From an uncultured Enterobacteriaceae bacterium (lineage in GTDB: Bacteria; Pseudomonadota; Gammaproteobacteria; Enterobacterales; Enterobacteriaceae), in NCBI GenBank assembly GCA_936920625.1, contig CAKZHC010000041.1, positions 1-55,236 on the forward strand: 55,236 bases of DNA, written 5' to 3'. Positions 43,487 to 53,855 of the stretch are shown one piece after another; positions within the stretch are counted from its first letter, which is position 1; every line of letters starts with the position of its first letter. Below the pieces are notes generated by a model. The model saw only the letters and a list, made by a program, of their open reading frames with translations. It was not told where the DNA came from and ran no database searches. Both the position numbers and the translations under genes were made by a program.

Positions 43487-46075
43487 ATGGGTAAAGCGCT
43501 GGTAATTGTTGAGTCCCCGGCAAAAGTCAAAACAATTAACAAGTATCTCGGCAGCGGCTATGTGGTTAAATCCAGCGTGGGTCATATTCGCGATTTGCCC
43601 ACCAGCGGCTCAACTACGAAAAAGAACACTGACTCAAAAACCAGTAACGATGGCAGGAAAGATGAAAAATCCGCACTGGTTAAACGAATGGGCATTGATC
43701 CCTGGAACGACTGGCAGGCTGAATATCAAATTCTGCCCGGTAAAGAGAAGGTTGTTTCTGAGTTAAAAACACTTGCTCGCAGTGTTGATCATATCTATCT
43801 TGCCACTGACCTCGATCGTGAAGGAGAGGCTATTGCATGGCATCTGCGTGAAGTGATTGGTGGTGATGACGCACGTTACAGTCGCGTGGTATTTAATGAA
43901 ATTACTAAAAATGCTATCCGTCAGGCAGTTGAAAATCCAGCCGGGCTAAATATAGACAGGGTTCATGCCCAGCAGGCACGTCGTTTCATGGATCGCGTTG
44001 TTGGCTATATGGTGTCGCCGTTATTATGGAAAAAAATTGCCAGGGGGCTTTCGGCGGGACGGGTACAATCTGTAGCAGTCCGTTTATTGGTTGAGCGTGA
44101 ACGTGAAATCAAAGCTTTTGTGCCTGAGGAGTACTGGGAGTTAAACGCTAATCTTACCACGCCTGAAGGTATCGGGATGACAATGGAGGTTACGCACCAG
44201 CACGGTAATCCATTCCGCCCGGTAAACCGCGAACAAACTGAAGCGGCTATTGCCCTTCTGGAAAATGCTCATTTTCTGGTAACGGAACGTGAGGATAAAC
44301 CTACCAGCAGTAAACCATCAGCCCCCTTTATAACGTCAACCTTACAGCAGGCTGCTAGCACACGCCTTAGTTTTGGTGTAAAGAAAACGATGATAATGGC
44401 TCAGCGTCTTTATGAGGCGGGACATATTACCTATATGCGGACTGATTCGACAAATTTGAGCCAGGATGCTCTCACCATGGTGCGCAGCTACATCGAAAAA
44501 ACTTATGGTGACAAATATCTGCCAAAGGCTGCCAGTTATTACGCCAGCAAAGATAATTCTCAGGAAGCGCACGAAGCAATCCGTCCCACAGAAGTCACTG
44601 TGCAGGGTGACCAGCTACACGATATGGAACCGGAAGCACGAAAACTTTATCAGTTGATATGGTCTCAGTTTGTTTCCTGCCAGATGACGCCTGCTTTGTA
44701 TGATTCAACCGTGATTATTGTTGAAACATCGGACTTCAGGCTAAAAGCAAGGGGACGCACACTTCGTTTCGACGGTTGGACTCGCGTAATGCCCGCGCAG
44801 CGCAGAAGTGATGAAGACAGAACGCTGCCAGAGATTGCTGTAAATCATGAACTAACACTGCAACAACTCATTCCGGGCCAGCATTTCACCAAACCACCAG
44901 CCCGGTTCAGTGAGGCCTCTTTGGTGCGTGAGCTGGAAAAGCGCGGCATAGGGCGCCCATCAACTTATGCTTCCATTATTTCTACCATTCAGGACAGAGG
45001 TTACGTCAGAGTCGAAAATCGACGTTTTTATGCTGAAAAAATAGGAGAGATTGTTACAGATCGGCTGGAAGAGAACTTCCGTGAGCTAATGAATTATGAT
45101 TTCACTGCACATATGGAGGACAGCCTCGACAGGATAGCTAAAAATCAGGCTCAGTGGAAATCTGTACTGAACCAGTTCTTTGACGAGTTTAGCCAGCAGC
45201 TTGTTCGGGCACAAAAAGATCCTGATGAAGGCGGAATGCAGCCAAATCAAATGGTACTGACCTCTATCGACTGTCCCGCTTGTGGGCGTAAGATGGGGAT
45301 TCGGACGGCCACGACGGGTGTTTTTTTAGGTTGTTCGGGTTATGCATTGCCAGTTAAAGAGCGCTGTAAACAGACCATCAATCTGATACCTGAAAACGAA
45401 GTACTCAATGTACTGGAGGGAGAGGATGCTGAAACCAATGCGTTACGCGCACGTCAGCGTTGTCAGAAATGTGGAACCGCAATGGATAGCTATCTGATTG
45501 ATGTTCATCGTAAACTTCTGGTATGTGGTAATAACCCAGCCTGTGATAGTTATCAAATTGAACAAGGTGAGTTTCGCATTAAGGGTTACGATGGCCCGGT
45601 CGTGACATGTGATAAATGTGATAGTGAGATGCACCTCAAAATGGGGCGATTTGGTAAATACATGGGCTGTACCAACCCCGAATGCAAAAACACGCGTAAA
45701 ATACTGCGCAATGGTGAGGTTGCTCCGCCTAAAGAAGATCCCATTCCGCTACCTGAGCTGGCATGTGAAAAATCAGATGCCTATTATGTATTGCGTGATG
45801 GCGCTGCCGGCGTATTTCTTGCAGCAAATACCTTTCCTAAATCTCGGGAAACACGTGCGCCACTGGTAGAGGAGCTGAGACGGTTTCGCGACAGATTGCC
45901 AAAAAAATTATGCTATCTTGCTGATGCGCCATTAACTGATGAACAGGGTAATAAAAGTGTGGTGCGTTTTAGCCGTAAAACCAAACAGCAGTATGTAAGT
46001 ACTGAAAAAGCAGGAAAAGCGACCGGATGGTCTGCCTTTTATACGAATGGGAACTGGCAGGTTACGCAGAAATAG
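43487..46075 (+). CDS. topA: DNA topoisomerase I
   Basis: 862 aa from the ATG at 43487 (MGKALVIVESPAKVKTINKYLG), against 865 in E. coli. The nine codons of open frame before it are not conserved. The TOPRIM domain (2-150) has the acidic triad in YLATDLDREGEA; the active-site tyrosine is in ITYMRTDSTNLSQ near 318. Three Cys4 zinc ribbons follow (CPACGRKMG, CQKCGTAMD, CDKCDSEMH), and then two zinc-less C-terminal ribbon domains. It relaxes negative supercoils. The protein looks complete. Confidence 0.98.
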   Translation: MGKALVIVESPAKVKTINKYLGSGYVVKSSVGHIRDLPTSGSTTKKNTDSKTSNDGRKDEKSALVKRMGIDPWNDWQAEYQILPGKEKVVSELKTLARSVDHIYLATDLDREGEAIAWHLREVIGGDDARYSRVVFNEITKNAIRQAVENPAGLNIDRVHAQQARRFMDRVVGYMVSPLLWKKIARGLSAGRVQSVAVRLLVEREREIKAFVPEEYWELNANLTTPEGIGMTMEVTHQHGNPFRPVNREQTEAAIALLENAHFLVTEREDKPTSSKPSAPFITSTLQQAASTRLSFGVKKTMIMAQRLYEAGHITYMRTDSTNLSQDALTMVRSYIEKTYGDKYLPKAASYYASKDNSQEAHEAIRPTEVTVQGDQLHDMEPEARKLYQLIWSQFVSCQMTPALYDSTVIIVETSDFRLKARGRTLRFDGWTRVMPAQRRSDEDRTLPEIAVNHELTLQQLIPGQHFTKPPARFSEASLVRELEKRGIGRPSTYASIISTIQDRGYVRVENRRFYAEKIGEIVTDRLEENFRELMNYDFTAHMEDSLDRIAKNQAQWKSVLNQFFDEFSQQLVRAQKDPDEGGMQPNQMVLTSIDCPACGRKMGIRTATTGVFLGCSGYALPVKERCKQTINLIPENEVLNVLEGEDAETNALRARQRCQKCGTAMDSYLIDVHRKLLVCGNNPACDSYQIEQGEFRIKGYDGPVVTCDKCDSEMHLKMGRFGKYMGCTNPECKNTRKILRNGEVAPPKEDPIPLPELACEKSDAYYVLRDGAAGVFLAANTFPKSRETRAPLVEELRRFRDRLPKKLCYLADAPLTDEQGNKSVVRFSRKTKQQYVSTEKAGKATGWSAFYTNGNWQVTQK

Positions 46076-46081
46076 CAGACT

Positions 46082-46113
46082 GCCGGGTTATCTATGAACT
46101 AACCCGGCTCTTT
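46082..46113 (+). terminator. topA terminator
   Basis: GCCGGGTTA (46082-46090) and TAACCCGGC (46100-46108) form a perfect 9-bp stem 6 bases after the topA stop, followed by TCTTT. Probably a rho-independent terminator with a weak T-tract. Confidence 0.75.
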
Positions 46114-46397
46114 GCACAGAGTATATTTCTGCTGGTGAAACTTCATCGCAGTGATAATACGATGCTTCAATTTTTAGCAGTGTATTGGTAAATAGAGCAA
46201 CGTATTTTCTGGCCGTCGTTCCCAACAATAGTGGTCATAATGTAATCATCTGTAATGGTTAGTGATTGCTGATAGCATACTAACTACAGAGGTGAAGACA
46301 GTATGGTATATCTTCTGTTTGTTATAATAATATCTTCAAGAGGGAAGGGGTATCAGAAACAGCGATTAGCCCGATGATGTTAACGAGGGAAAAGAGC

Positions 46398-47372
46398 ATG
46401 AAATTACAGCAGCTACGCTATATTGTCGAAGTTGTCAATCACAATCTAAATGTATCCTCAACCGCAGAAGGGCTGTATACCTCTCAGCCTGGCATTAGTA
46501 AACAGGTCAAGATGCTCGAAGATGAGTTAGGTGTTCAGATTTTTTCCCGTAGTGGTAAACATCTGACTCACGTAACTCCAGCAGGACAGGAGATTATCCG
46601 CATTGCCAGAGAGGTGCTGGCGAAGGTTGATGCGATTAAATCTGTAGCAGGTGAGCACACGTGGCCAGACAAGGGTTCACTCTTTGTCGCAACAACTCAC
46701 ACTCAGGCGCGTTATGTGTTACCGGCGGCCATTAAAAGATTTATCCAGCGATACCCGCGCGTTACCTTACACATGCATCAGGGGTCACCCACGCAAATTG
46801 CGGAAGCGGTTTCTAAAGGCAATGCAGATTTTGCTATTGCTACTGAAGCGCTGCATCTTTATGACGATTTGATTATGTTGCCATGTTATCACTGGAATCG
46901 CTCCATTGTGGTAACAAAAGATCATCCGCTGGCGGGTACAGAGAGCATTCAAATTGATCAACTGGCAAAATTTCCCTTAGTGACTTATACCTTTGGTTTT
47001 ACCGGGCGTTCAGAACTGGATGCTGCTTTTAATCGCGCACGACTGACACCCCATATTGTTTTCACAGCAACTGATACAGATGTGATTAAAACCTACGTGC
47101 GGCTGGGGCTGGCGGTAGGGGTGATTGCCAGCATGGCGGTAGACCCCATAACTGATCCGGACCTGGTCCGCATCGAAGCCAAAGAGATCTTCAATTACAG
47201 CACAACTAAGATAGGTTTTCGTCGTAGTACGTTTATAAGAAGTTATATGTATGATTTCATACAACTTTTTTTACCTCATTTGACCAGAGATATTGTTGAT
47301 ACTGCTATAGGATTAAGGTCAAATGAAGATATAGAAACCATGTTTAAGGACATCAAATTACCAGTGAAATAA
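46398..47372 (+). CDS. cysB: LysR-type regulator CysB
   Basis: 324 aa from the ATG at 46398 (MKLQQLRYIVEVVNHNLNVSS), the family length; an upstream ATG at 46374 is rejected because the conserved N terminus starts here and AGGG precedes it. A winged helix-turn-helix (1-60) is followed by the effector domain (about 90-324) with TTHTQARYVLP, KGNADFAIATEA and TDTDVIKTYVRLGLAVGVIASMA. It activates cysteine and sulfate-assimilation genes with N-acetylserine. The 46114-46397 spacer before it shows no gene. Confidence 0.97.
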   Translation: MKLQQLRYIVEVVNHNLNVSSTAEGLYTSQPGISKQVKMLEDELGVQIFSRSGKHLTHVTPAGQEIIRIAREVLAKVDAIKSVAGEHTWPDKGSLFVATTHTQARYVLPAAIKRFIQRYPRVTLHMHQGSPTQIAEAVSKGNADFAIATEALHLYDDLIMLPCYHWNRSIVVTKDHPLAGTESIQIDQLAKFPLVTYTFGFTGRSELDAAFNRARLTPHIVFTATDTDVIKTYVRLGLAVGVIASMAVDPITDPDLVRIEAKEIFNYSTTKIGFRRSTFIRSYMYDFIQLFLPHLTRDIVDTAIGLRSNEDIETMFKDIKLPVK

Positions 47373-48951
47373 TATCTTCGCCAGCTAGCGGCAATCGATG
47401 ATGGATTTGGCAAATTCTGATTTATTGAAAATTCTCATTGTCACAGACTTATTAGCAGGCGTTTTTTGTTACACTGTCACGCATTCTATACAGAATACTA
47501 TGCCGTCAATAGCTGTTGTGGTGGACTGTAGCAGCCTAATCAACTCGCTGAACCGAAGCTGCGAAATTCAAAAGGTAGTATGCTAATTTTCATTTCAGAC
47601 CTCTTTTCTGTTCCCCGCTCTTCTTTTAATTATGAAATATTCCTAAGTCATAATGCTTGTTATCTTTAGTTACTATTGATAACACAATAAATTTGTATGT
47701 TGTAGTTCCTGCCAACAAAATTATTTACCTGATTGCATTTTTCATCGGAACTATGATTTACTCTTATCATGGTAAAAGATTATTGTCGGAATGGTTATGT
47801 ATGGCCACATTGAAGTTTTTTTGCATATGTACTGTATTGAGAAGTGCTGGTGTAGATTATGACTAACATTTACTACCATTCTTACCGATGAATATAACTG
47901 GTTGTCAGGCTATGGGCCATTTATCATTTATTTCAGTGCCAATCTGGCTCAACAAGGTATTATCTAAAAGTAACTATTGGTACATAAGGTTACAAGGCTA
48001 TCGATATAAGCTAATCTAGTGAAAAGGCTGCCATTCTTGTGTGTTTCAGCGCTTGAAATAGCGGGTCTGGTCTGCATTGTTGACTGGTTTGGCGATGTTT
48101 TCGGTAATTGTGATTTTTATCATCTGGCGGATGTGGGGATAATTATGCATCTTCAGACACAGCAACATAATGTACGGCAATTGAGTAAATCGAAGAAGAA
48201 AACATGCAAATCAAAATTCTGGCAGGCAGTAGCTGTCCCGGAATCATGGGATTTGAATGAACTGCAACGTAATTTCATAGAGTCAATGGCAGAAAAAAGT
48301 AAATAAAAACTTTTAATATTGTATCGGATAAACTGCTTTCCTGACCCAGGAAGCATAACAGGTTTTATCATTTTTAGTGGCATGCTAGTGCGTTGCCTCT
48401 AAAAAGTAACTTTTATTTTGAATCATACATAATCATCACGCATTAATAATTGCGTTATGAAAATAATCACGAGAACTTTTTAATCGTGTGATTAACGTGC
48501 ACTTCCCAAATAGATCAAAGGAAGTACACGATTTCCGCGGTATGCCGGGCTGTTTTCGTTTTTTGAGGCATTGCATATCCGATTATTTTGGCAGTTACCT
48601 GCGGGCTACGTATTTTGATATTAACATCGATGATGCTAATCGGTTGTGGTCAAAAATCTTTAAAAGCACTGACACAAAAGTCTGATCTATTTTTAGCGGT
48701 TGACCCGATAGCGCTCTGTCAGTCTGTGCAATACAGGTCGCCGTCATACTTTAGCTTGTCAGTCCTGAAGCTGAGTCGGGTTGTTACACATTTTTTTCAA
48801 TCATAATAAAATGATCTTTATGATCATCATAATTGGTACTGGCAAACATCAAATATTTTGCAATGGAATGTTAAAAAGTTTCATTCCATCCTGAAGGCCG
48901 ATATATTTGATAAAGTTATTTCTTAAGAAATTACAATTAGTAGGAGGAATG
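47373..48951. other. 1.6-kb gene-poor region between cysB and acnA
   Basis: AT-rich, with no recognised gene apart from one possible 53-aa frame (48145-48306, listed). E. coli has the small genes ymiA and yciX here; neither is recognisable. An imperfect inverted repeat CGTGCACTTCC...GGAAGTACACG (48496-48506 and 48520-48530) is present. The acnA promoter should lie in the last 300 bases. Confidence 0.55.
48145..48306 (+). CDS. Possible 53-aa basic small protein
   Basis: I do not recognise it. From an ATG at 48145, with GGGGA 7 bases before, the frame gives a short hydrophilic protein with a Lys-rich stretch (SKSKKKTCKSK) and an ending that looks protein-like (VPESWDLNELQRNFIESMAE). The frame is open further upstream to 48019. 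It lies alone in a gene-poor spacer. It could be a remnant or chance. Confidence 0.3.
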   Translation: MHLQTQQHNVRQLSKSKKKTCKSKFWQAVAVPESWDLNELQRNFIESMAEKSK

Positions 48952-51630
48952 ATGCCAACTCTGCATGAATTGAGCAAGGATACACTAGAGATAAACGGTC
49001 AGTACTATCTTTTCTACAGCCTTCTCCTCATAGAAAAAAATGTGGGAGACCTTTCACGTTTACCTAAATCTTTAAAAGTACTTCTGGAAAACTTGTTGCG
49101 CTGGCAGGATGACGACTCTGTTACTAAAGAGGATATTCTGGCGCTGGCTGGCTGGCAAAAAACAGCGCATATTGATCGTGAAATCGCATATCGCCCCGCC
49201 CGTGTACTGATGCAGGATTTCACTGGCGTGCCGGCAGTAGTCGATCTTGCCGCTATGCGTGAAGCGGTTAAATGCCTTGGAGGTGATGCTGGCAAAGTCA
49301 ATCCTTCATTACCGGTTGATCTCATTATCGATCACTCTGTAACTGTAGATGATTATGGCACTGACAGATCTTTTGGGGAAAATGTTCGTCTGGAGATGGA
49401 GCGCAATCACGAACGTTATGTGTTTTTGCGCTGGGGACAGCAGGCATTCGACCGCTTCCGTGTAGTGCCTCCCGGCACTGGCATCTGCCATCAGGTTAAC
49501 CTTGAATATCTTGGCCAGGCAGTCTGGCATGAAGAGCAGCAGGGTGCTGAGGTTGCTTACCCAGATACATTAATCGGAACAGACTCCCATACTACTATGA
49601 TAAATGCACTTGGTGTGCTGGGCTGGGGTGTGGGAGGGATTGAAGCAGAAGCGGCAATGCTCGGCCAGCCAGTATCGATGCTAATTCCCGATGTTGTGGG
49701 ATTTCAGCTTAGCGGTAAACTTCGTGCTGGCATTACTGCCACTGATTTAGTGCTGACTGTAACACAAATGTTACGAAAGCATGGTGTTGTAGGCAAGTTT
49801 GTCGAATTCTATGGCGATGGTCTGGATGATTTACCTCTGACTGATCGTGCCACCATTGCGAATATGGCCCCAGAATTTGGTGCCACGTGTGCCTTTTTCC
49901 CCGTCGATCAAATTACACTCGACTACATGCGCCTGACAGGTCGTCCTGATGAGCAGATAGCGCTTACGGAAGCCTATACTAAACATCAAGGGATGTGGCG
50001 GAATACGGGTGACGAGCCTGTCTTTACCAGTACGTTATCACTAAACATGGATGATGTGGAAGCCAGTCTGGCAGGACCAAGGCGACCACAGGATCGTGTC
50101 TCACTGGGTAATGTGCCAGAAGCTTTTAATGCTGCCGTTGAATTGTCTGTGAACAGCACGGCTTTAGCATCTAAAAAGGTTTATTATCACGACGAAATAA
50201 CCGACTGCGACCAACAATTAGATGAAGGAGCTGTTGTCATCGCTGCAATTACTTCCTGCACTAATACCTCTAATCCCGGTGTCCTGATGGCTGCGGGTTT
50301 ACTGGCAAAAAAAGCAGTAGAACTGGGGCTTAAGTCAAAACCATGGGTGAAGGCTTCACTTGCTCCGGGCTCTAAAGTGGTATCTGATTATTTGGCCAGA
50401 GCACAACTGACTCCCTGTCTTGACCAGCTTGGTTTTAATCTGGTCGGCTATGGGTGTACTACCTGTATCGGGAATTCAGGTCCTCTGCGGGAGCCGATAG
50501 AGGCTGCTATTAAAAAAAGCGATTTAACAGTGGGCGCAGTGCTTTCGGGCAATCGTAACTTTGAGGGTCGTATTCATCCTCTGGTTAAAACTAACTGGCT
50601 GGCATCGCCGCCATTGGTTGTCGCATATGCGCTGGCGGGCAATATGAAGATAAATCTGCAAGATGATCCGTTGGGTGAAGACCAAAAGGGCAATCCCGTT
50701 TTTCTGAGAGATATCTGGCCTGATCCGCAAGAGATAGCCACGGCAGTCAAGCACGTATCCGCGGAGATGTTTAATAAAGAGTATTCCAAAGTTTTTGAAG
50801 GTACACCAGAGTGGCAGCAAATCCATGTTACTTCAGCACAGATCTATGACTGGGGGGCAGATTCCACTTACATTCGCCAGTCGCCGTTTTTCGATGAGAT
50901 GAAAAGGACACCAGCACCAGTCCGGAATATCGAAAAAATGCGAATACTGGTTTTGCTGGGAGATTCTGTTACTACTGACCATATTTCACCTGCTGGCAGT
51001 ATCAAATCAGATAGCCCCGCAGGCCGTTATCTCCTGCATCATGGTGTAAAACCGGATGCATTCAACTCTTATGGTTCTCGACGGGGTAATCATGAAGTGA
51101 TGGTACGGGGTACCTTTGCTAATATCCGTATTCGTAATGAGATGGTACCGGGTACAGAAGGGGGGATAACTGTACACATACCATCGGGAGAGCAGATGCC
51201 AATCTATGATGCGGCTATGCGATATATGGAAGAGTGCACGCCGCTGGTGGTAATTGCAGGTAAAGAGTATGGTTCTGGCTCCAGTCGTGACTGGGCGGCA
51301 AAGGGGCCTCGTTTGCAAGGTGTGCGTGCGGTTATTGCTGAGTCATTTGAACGTATTCATCGTTCCAATCTGATAGGCATGGGGATTCTGCCTTTGGAGT
51401 TCGGGGCAGGAGAGAGCCGTAAAACCCTCAGACTGACTGGGCATGAGTACATCGACATCAGTGATCTTGCTGCTCTTACGCCGGGGGCGACAGTGAAAAT
51501 TACACTGACACGCCCGGATGGTAGTAAAGAGATACTGAATACCCGCTGCCGGATAGACACCAGTAACGAGTTAACTTACTATCAGAATGATGGCATTCTG
51601 CATTACGTTATTCGCAACATGCTTAAATGA
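48952..51630 (+). CDS. acnA: Aconitate hydratase A
   Basis: 892 aa from the second of two adjacent ATGs (48949 and 48952); AGGAGG at 48942-48947 gives better spacing to the second, and E. coli AcnA has 891. Interconverts citrate and isocitrate. The 4Fe-4S cluster cysteines are in SCTNTSNPG (near 435) and GYGCTTCIGNSGPL (near 500). RPARVLMQDFTGVPAVVDLA, GTDSHTTMINALG and the swivel-domain GSGSSRDWAAKGP are intact. It needs an Fe-S supply, notable beside the loss of sufBCDSE. Confidence 0.97.
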   Translation: MPTLHELSKDTLEINGQYYLFYSLLLIEKNVGDLSRLPKSLKVLLENLLRWQDDDSVTKEDILALAGWQKTAHIDREIAYRPARVLMQDFTGVPAVVDLAAMREAVKCLGGDAGKVNPSLPVDLIIDHSVTVDDYGTDRSFGENVRLEMERNHERYVFLRWGQQAFDRFRVVPPGTGICHQVNLEYLGQAVWHEEQQGAEVAYPDTLIGTDSHTTMINALGVLGWGVGGIEAEAAMLGQPVSMLIPDVVGFQLSGKLRAGITATDLVLTVTQMLRKHGVVGKFVEFYGDGLDDLPLTDRATIANMAPEFGATCAFFPVDQITLDYMRLTGRPDEQIALTEAYTKHQGMWRNTGDEPVFTSTLSLNMDDVEASLAGPRRPQDRVSLGNVPEAFNAAVELSVNSTALASKKVYYHDEITDCDQQLDEGAVVIAAITSCTNTSNPGVLMAAGLLAKKAVELGLKSKPWVKASLAPGSKVVSDYLARAQLTPCLDQLGFNLVGYGCTTCIGNSGPLREPIEAAIKKSDLTVGAVLSGNRNFEGRIHPLVKTNWLASPPLVVAYALAGNMKINLQDDPLGEDQKGNPVFLRDIWPDPQEIATAVKHVSAEMFNKEYSKVFEGTPEWQQIHVTSAQIYDWGADSTYIRQSPFFDEMKRTPAPVRNIEKMRILVLLGDSVTTDHISPAGSIKSDSPAGRYLLHHGVKPDAFNSYGSRRGNHEVMVRGTFANIRIRNEMVPGTEGGITVHIPSGEQMPIYDAAMRYMEECTPLVVIAGKEYGSGSSRDWAAKGPRLQGVRAVIAESFERIHRSNLIGMGILPLEFGAGESRKTLRLTGHEYIDISDLAALTPGATVKITLTRPDGSKEILNTRCRIDTSNELTYYQNDGILHYVIRNMLK

Positions 51631-51680
51631 GCATGCAGAGATAAGGGCTAATTACAATCGGGTATACTAATAGTTGTAGA

Positions 51681-52268
51681 TTACTTGAGCAGATGGCCCA
51701 TTTTAGCCATTTTAGTGTCCAGATAATGGGCATTATTTGGATTACGTCCTACAATCAATGGCACACGTTCAACAATATTGATCCCCATATCACTGAGGAT
51801 ACCGATCTTGCGTGGATTGTTGGTAAGAAGACGTATTTCATTAACACCCAGTAGGTTCAGCATATCGCCGCAAAGTGTAAAGTCACGCTCATCAGCAGCA
51901 AAACCCAACTGATGATTAGCCTCAACAGTATCAAAGCCTTTGTCCTGAAGCGCATAAGCACGAATTTTATTCAGCAGCCCTATGTTGCGTCCTTCCTGGC
52001 GATGATATAACAATATTCCCCGGCCTGTTTTAGAGATTTGGGTAAGCGCTGCTGCAAGCTGGAAACCGCAGTCACAGCGCAGGCTAAAAAGTGCATCGCC
52101 CGTCAGGCATTCGGAATGTATCCGCGTCAAAACCGGGCTGTCGTTACTACAATCGCCATAAATTAACGCAATATGATCCTGACCTGTAGCCAGTTCTTCA
52201 AAACCCACCATGATAAATTCTCCCCATTGCGTGGGTAGTATGGTTTCAGCAACCCGCTTAAGCTGCAT
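51681..52268 (-). CDS. ribA: GTP cyclohydrolase II
   Basis: 195 aa, against 196 in E. coli. First step of riboflavin synthesis: GTP to diaminopyrimidine, formate and pyrophosphate. The zinc cysteines are in HSECLTGDALFSLRCDCGFQ (about 50-70), and LLYHRQEGRNIGLLNKIRAYALQD holds the catalytic Tyr and Arg region. The ending NAHYLDTKMAKMGHLL is family-like. It is convergent with acnA, as in E. coli. Confidence 0.97.
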   Translation of the reverse strand: MQLKRVAETILPTQWGEFIMVGFEELATGQDHIALIYGDCSNDSPVLTRIHSECLTGDALFSLRCDCGFQLAAALTQISKTGRGILLYHRQEGRNIGLLNKIRAYALQDKGFDTVEANHQLGFAADERDFTLCGDMLNLLGVNEIRLLTNNPRKIGILSDMGINIVERVPLIVGRNPNNAHYLDTKMAKMGHLLK

Positions 52269-52644
52269 TCTTACTCTCCGGAAACTTCACTAATGCTCAA
52301 TTAAAATGTTAACCTTATATCAAGGTATCAGCCTGTTTTTCACGGTCTGATTATTTCAGGTCTGCATTCCGATACTGCGGAAAAAACCATGAAATAATCA
52401 CTTACAAGCTACTGCTTCAGTTATTTTGGTGCTATGAGTATTGATTGTCTGACTGTCTGCACATAGCTGCCTGAGCCTCTGAATCTGCATAACCGCTATT
52501 CTGCCATAATTCATGAAAAGTCAAATAACGCTGAGAGCTATTCAGGATAGTGGCCGTAGATGTCATTCAACGAACATGCTGTATTGTTGTATTTTTTGTT
52601 TTGAGAATAAACAGAATTTGTGATCATTACGACAGGTCAATTCA
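52269..52644. other. ribA-pgpB divergent spacer
   Basis: About 375 AT-rich bases with no gene or clear repeat. It should contain promoters for ribA (leftwards) and pgpB (rightwards). Confidence 0.5.
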
Positions 52645-53394
52645 ATGAAAAAAATCATTTTACGTGAAGGAATTGGAACGTTTTTATTACTCATTATGCC
52701 AATCGCAGTCTGCATATCAGGCTGGCGCTGGCAGCCTGACAGGACCTCTTTCCAGTTATTGTTATTTCAGATAACTAAAACATCAACCTTTCCATGGGCG
52801 CTGCTGACTAGTATGTTGCTTTGCGCATGGTTCCTAAAATGTTTGCAGTTACGTATGAAGCCCGCAATGATGCTAGTGGCGATTCTGATTTCAGTCATGA
52901 TTGCAGGGCAGTGTAGTAAATTAGTTATTAAAGCACAGGTAAAGGAGTTACGACCTTATATCACCTGGCTCGAAAATACATACAACATCAATCAGAAAGA
53001 GTTTTACACTACCACACGAGCAGAACGAGGTGAGCTAATAAAACATACACTTGCCGGTGATACAACAATTTATCGCTGGCTCAAACAGTACTGGGCATCG
53101 GATACGGACTACGCTTTTCCCTCAGGCCACACTATATTCGCTACAAGCTGGGCACTTCTTGGAATAGGTATGCTCTGGCCGCGTCGCTATTATAAGACAA
53201 TCATCGTGCTCATGTTATGGGCAACCGGTGTGATGGTAAGCCGGCTGGCGCTGGGAATGCACTGGCCTTGCGACCTGATTATGGGCACGCTGATAAGCGG
53301 AGTACTGGCAACAATTGCCACTGGAATTACCCGGAAATTAGGCGTCCCTGTCATGACATTCACTTCAGGAGATGACAGCAAAATTACAGATTAA
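52645..53394 (+). CDS. pgpB: Phosphatidylglycerophosphatase B / undecaprenyl-diphosphate phosphatase
   Basis: 249 aa, against 254 in E. coli. The PAP2 signature is complete: KAQVKELRPYI (motif 1, near 97), YAFPSGHTIFATSW (motif 2, near 156) and SRLALGMHWPCDLIMG (motif 3, near 197), with six membrane spans. It removes phosphate from phosphatidylglycerol phosphate and from C55-PP on the periplasmic face. A run of eight Ts (53486-53493), flanked by TGCC and GGCA, lies 90 bases after the stop and may end its transcript. Confidence 0.94.
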   Translation: MKKIILREGIGTFLLLIMPIAVCISGWRWQPDRTSFQLLLFQITKTSTFPWALLTSMLLCAWFLKCLQLRMKPAMMLVAILISVMIAGQCSKLVIKAQVKELRPYITWLENTYNINQKEFYTTTRAERGELIKHTLAGDTTIYRWLKQYWASDTDYAFPSGHTIFATSWALLGIGMLWPRRYYKTIIVLMLWATGVMVSRLALGMHWPCDLIMGTLISGVLATIATGITRKLGVPVMTFTSGDDSKITD

Positions 53395-53534
53395 AGCCGA
53401 TAACTGCAGAACAGGATTGCTATCAGATTTTATGATGATCAAGCCAGAAACCGGTATCTGGCAGATCATTGCAAGCACCAGTGCCTTTTTTTTGGCATAA
53501 TTCATTTGGTTATCACTAAATCACAGGACATCCC

Positions 53535-53849
53535 GTGAAATATTTACTCATCGCCCTGTTAGGGCTGGTAGTTATCATTTTCTCAATTACGCTTGGAGCG
53601 CGAAATGATCAGATTGTGGCCTTTAATTTTCTTGTGGCCCAGGGGCAGTTCCGCATCTCAACACTAATGACCTCACTATTTGGTGCTGGATTCCTATTAG
53701 GCTGGGGGATTTGCGGCTTGTTCTGGCTCCGTCTTCGTATTCAGTTAGCGTATACACAACGCAAAGTAAAGCGGCTGCAACAGCAGAGACAACAGGAACA
53801 TGGTACTACGCACACAACAGATACACTTCAGTCAGTTATAAAGGAATAA
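53535..53849 (+). CDS. lapA: LPS assembly protein A (YciS)
   Basis: 104 aa, against 102 in E. coli. Two membrane spans (2-22 and 43-66) and a basic cytoplasmic tail with RLRIQLAYTQRKVKRLQQQRQ typical of the DUF1049 family. It acts with LapB at the inner membrane in control of lipopolysaccharide synthesis. lapB begins 6 bases after its stop. Confidence 0.95.
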   Translation: MKYLLIALLGLVVIIFSITLGARNDQIVAFNFLVAQGQFRISTLMTSLFGAGFLLGWGICGLFWLRLRIQLAYTQRKVKRLQQQRQQEHGTTHTTDTLQSVIKE

Positions 53850-53855
53850 CCCCTT

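Noticed and set aside
48496..48530. Inverted repeat CGTGCACTTCC...GGAAGTACACG as a terminator
   Set aside because: One mismatch, no T-run and no gene ending near it on either strand; mentioned only as part of the spacer.
48588..48806. Frame with a lipobox-like LIGCG suggesting a tiny lipoprotein
   Set aside because: TTG start, no ribosome site, signal sequence lacks a basic N-terminal part and the tail looks random.
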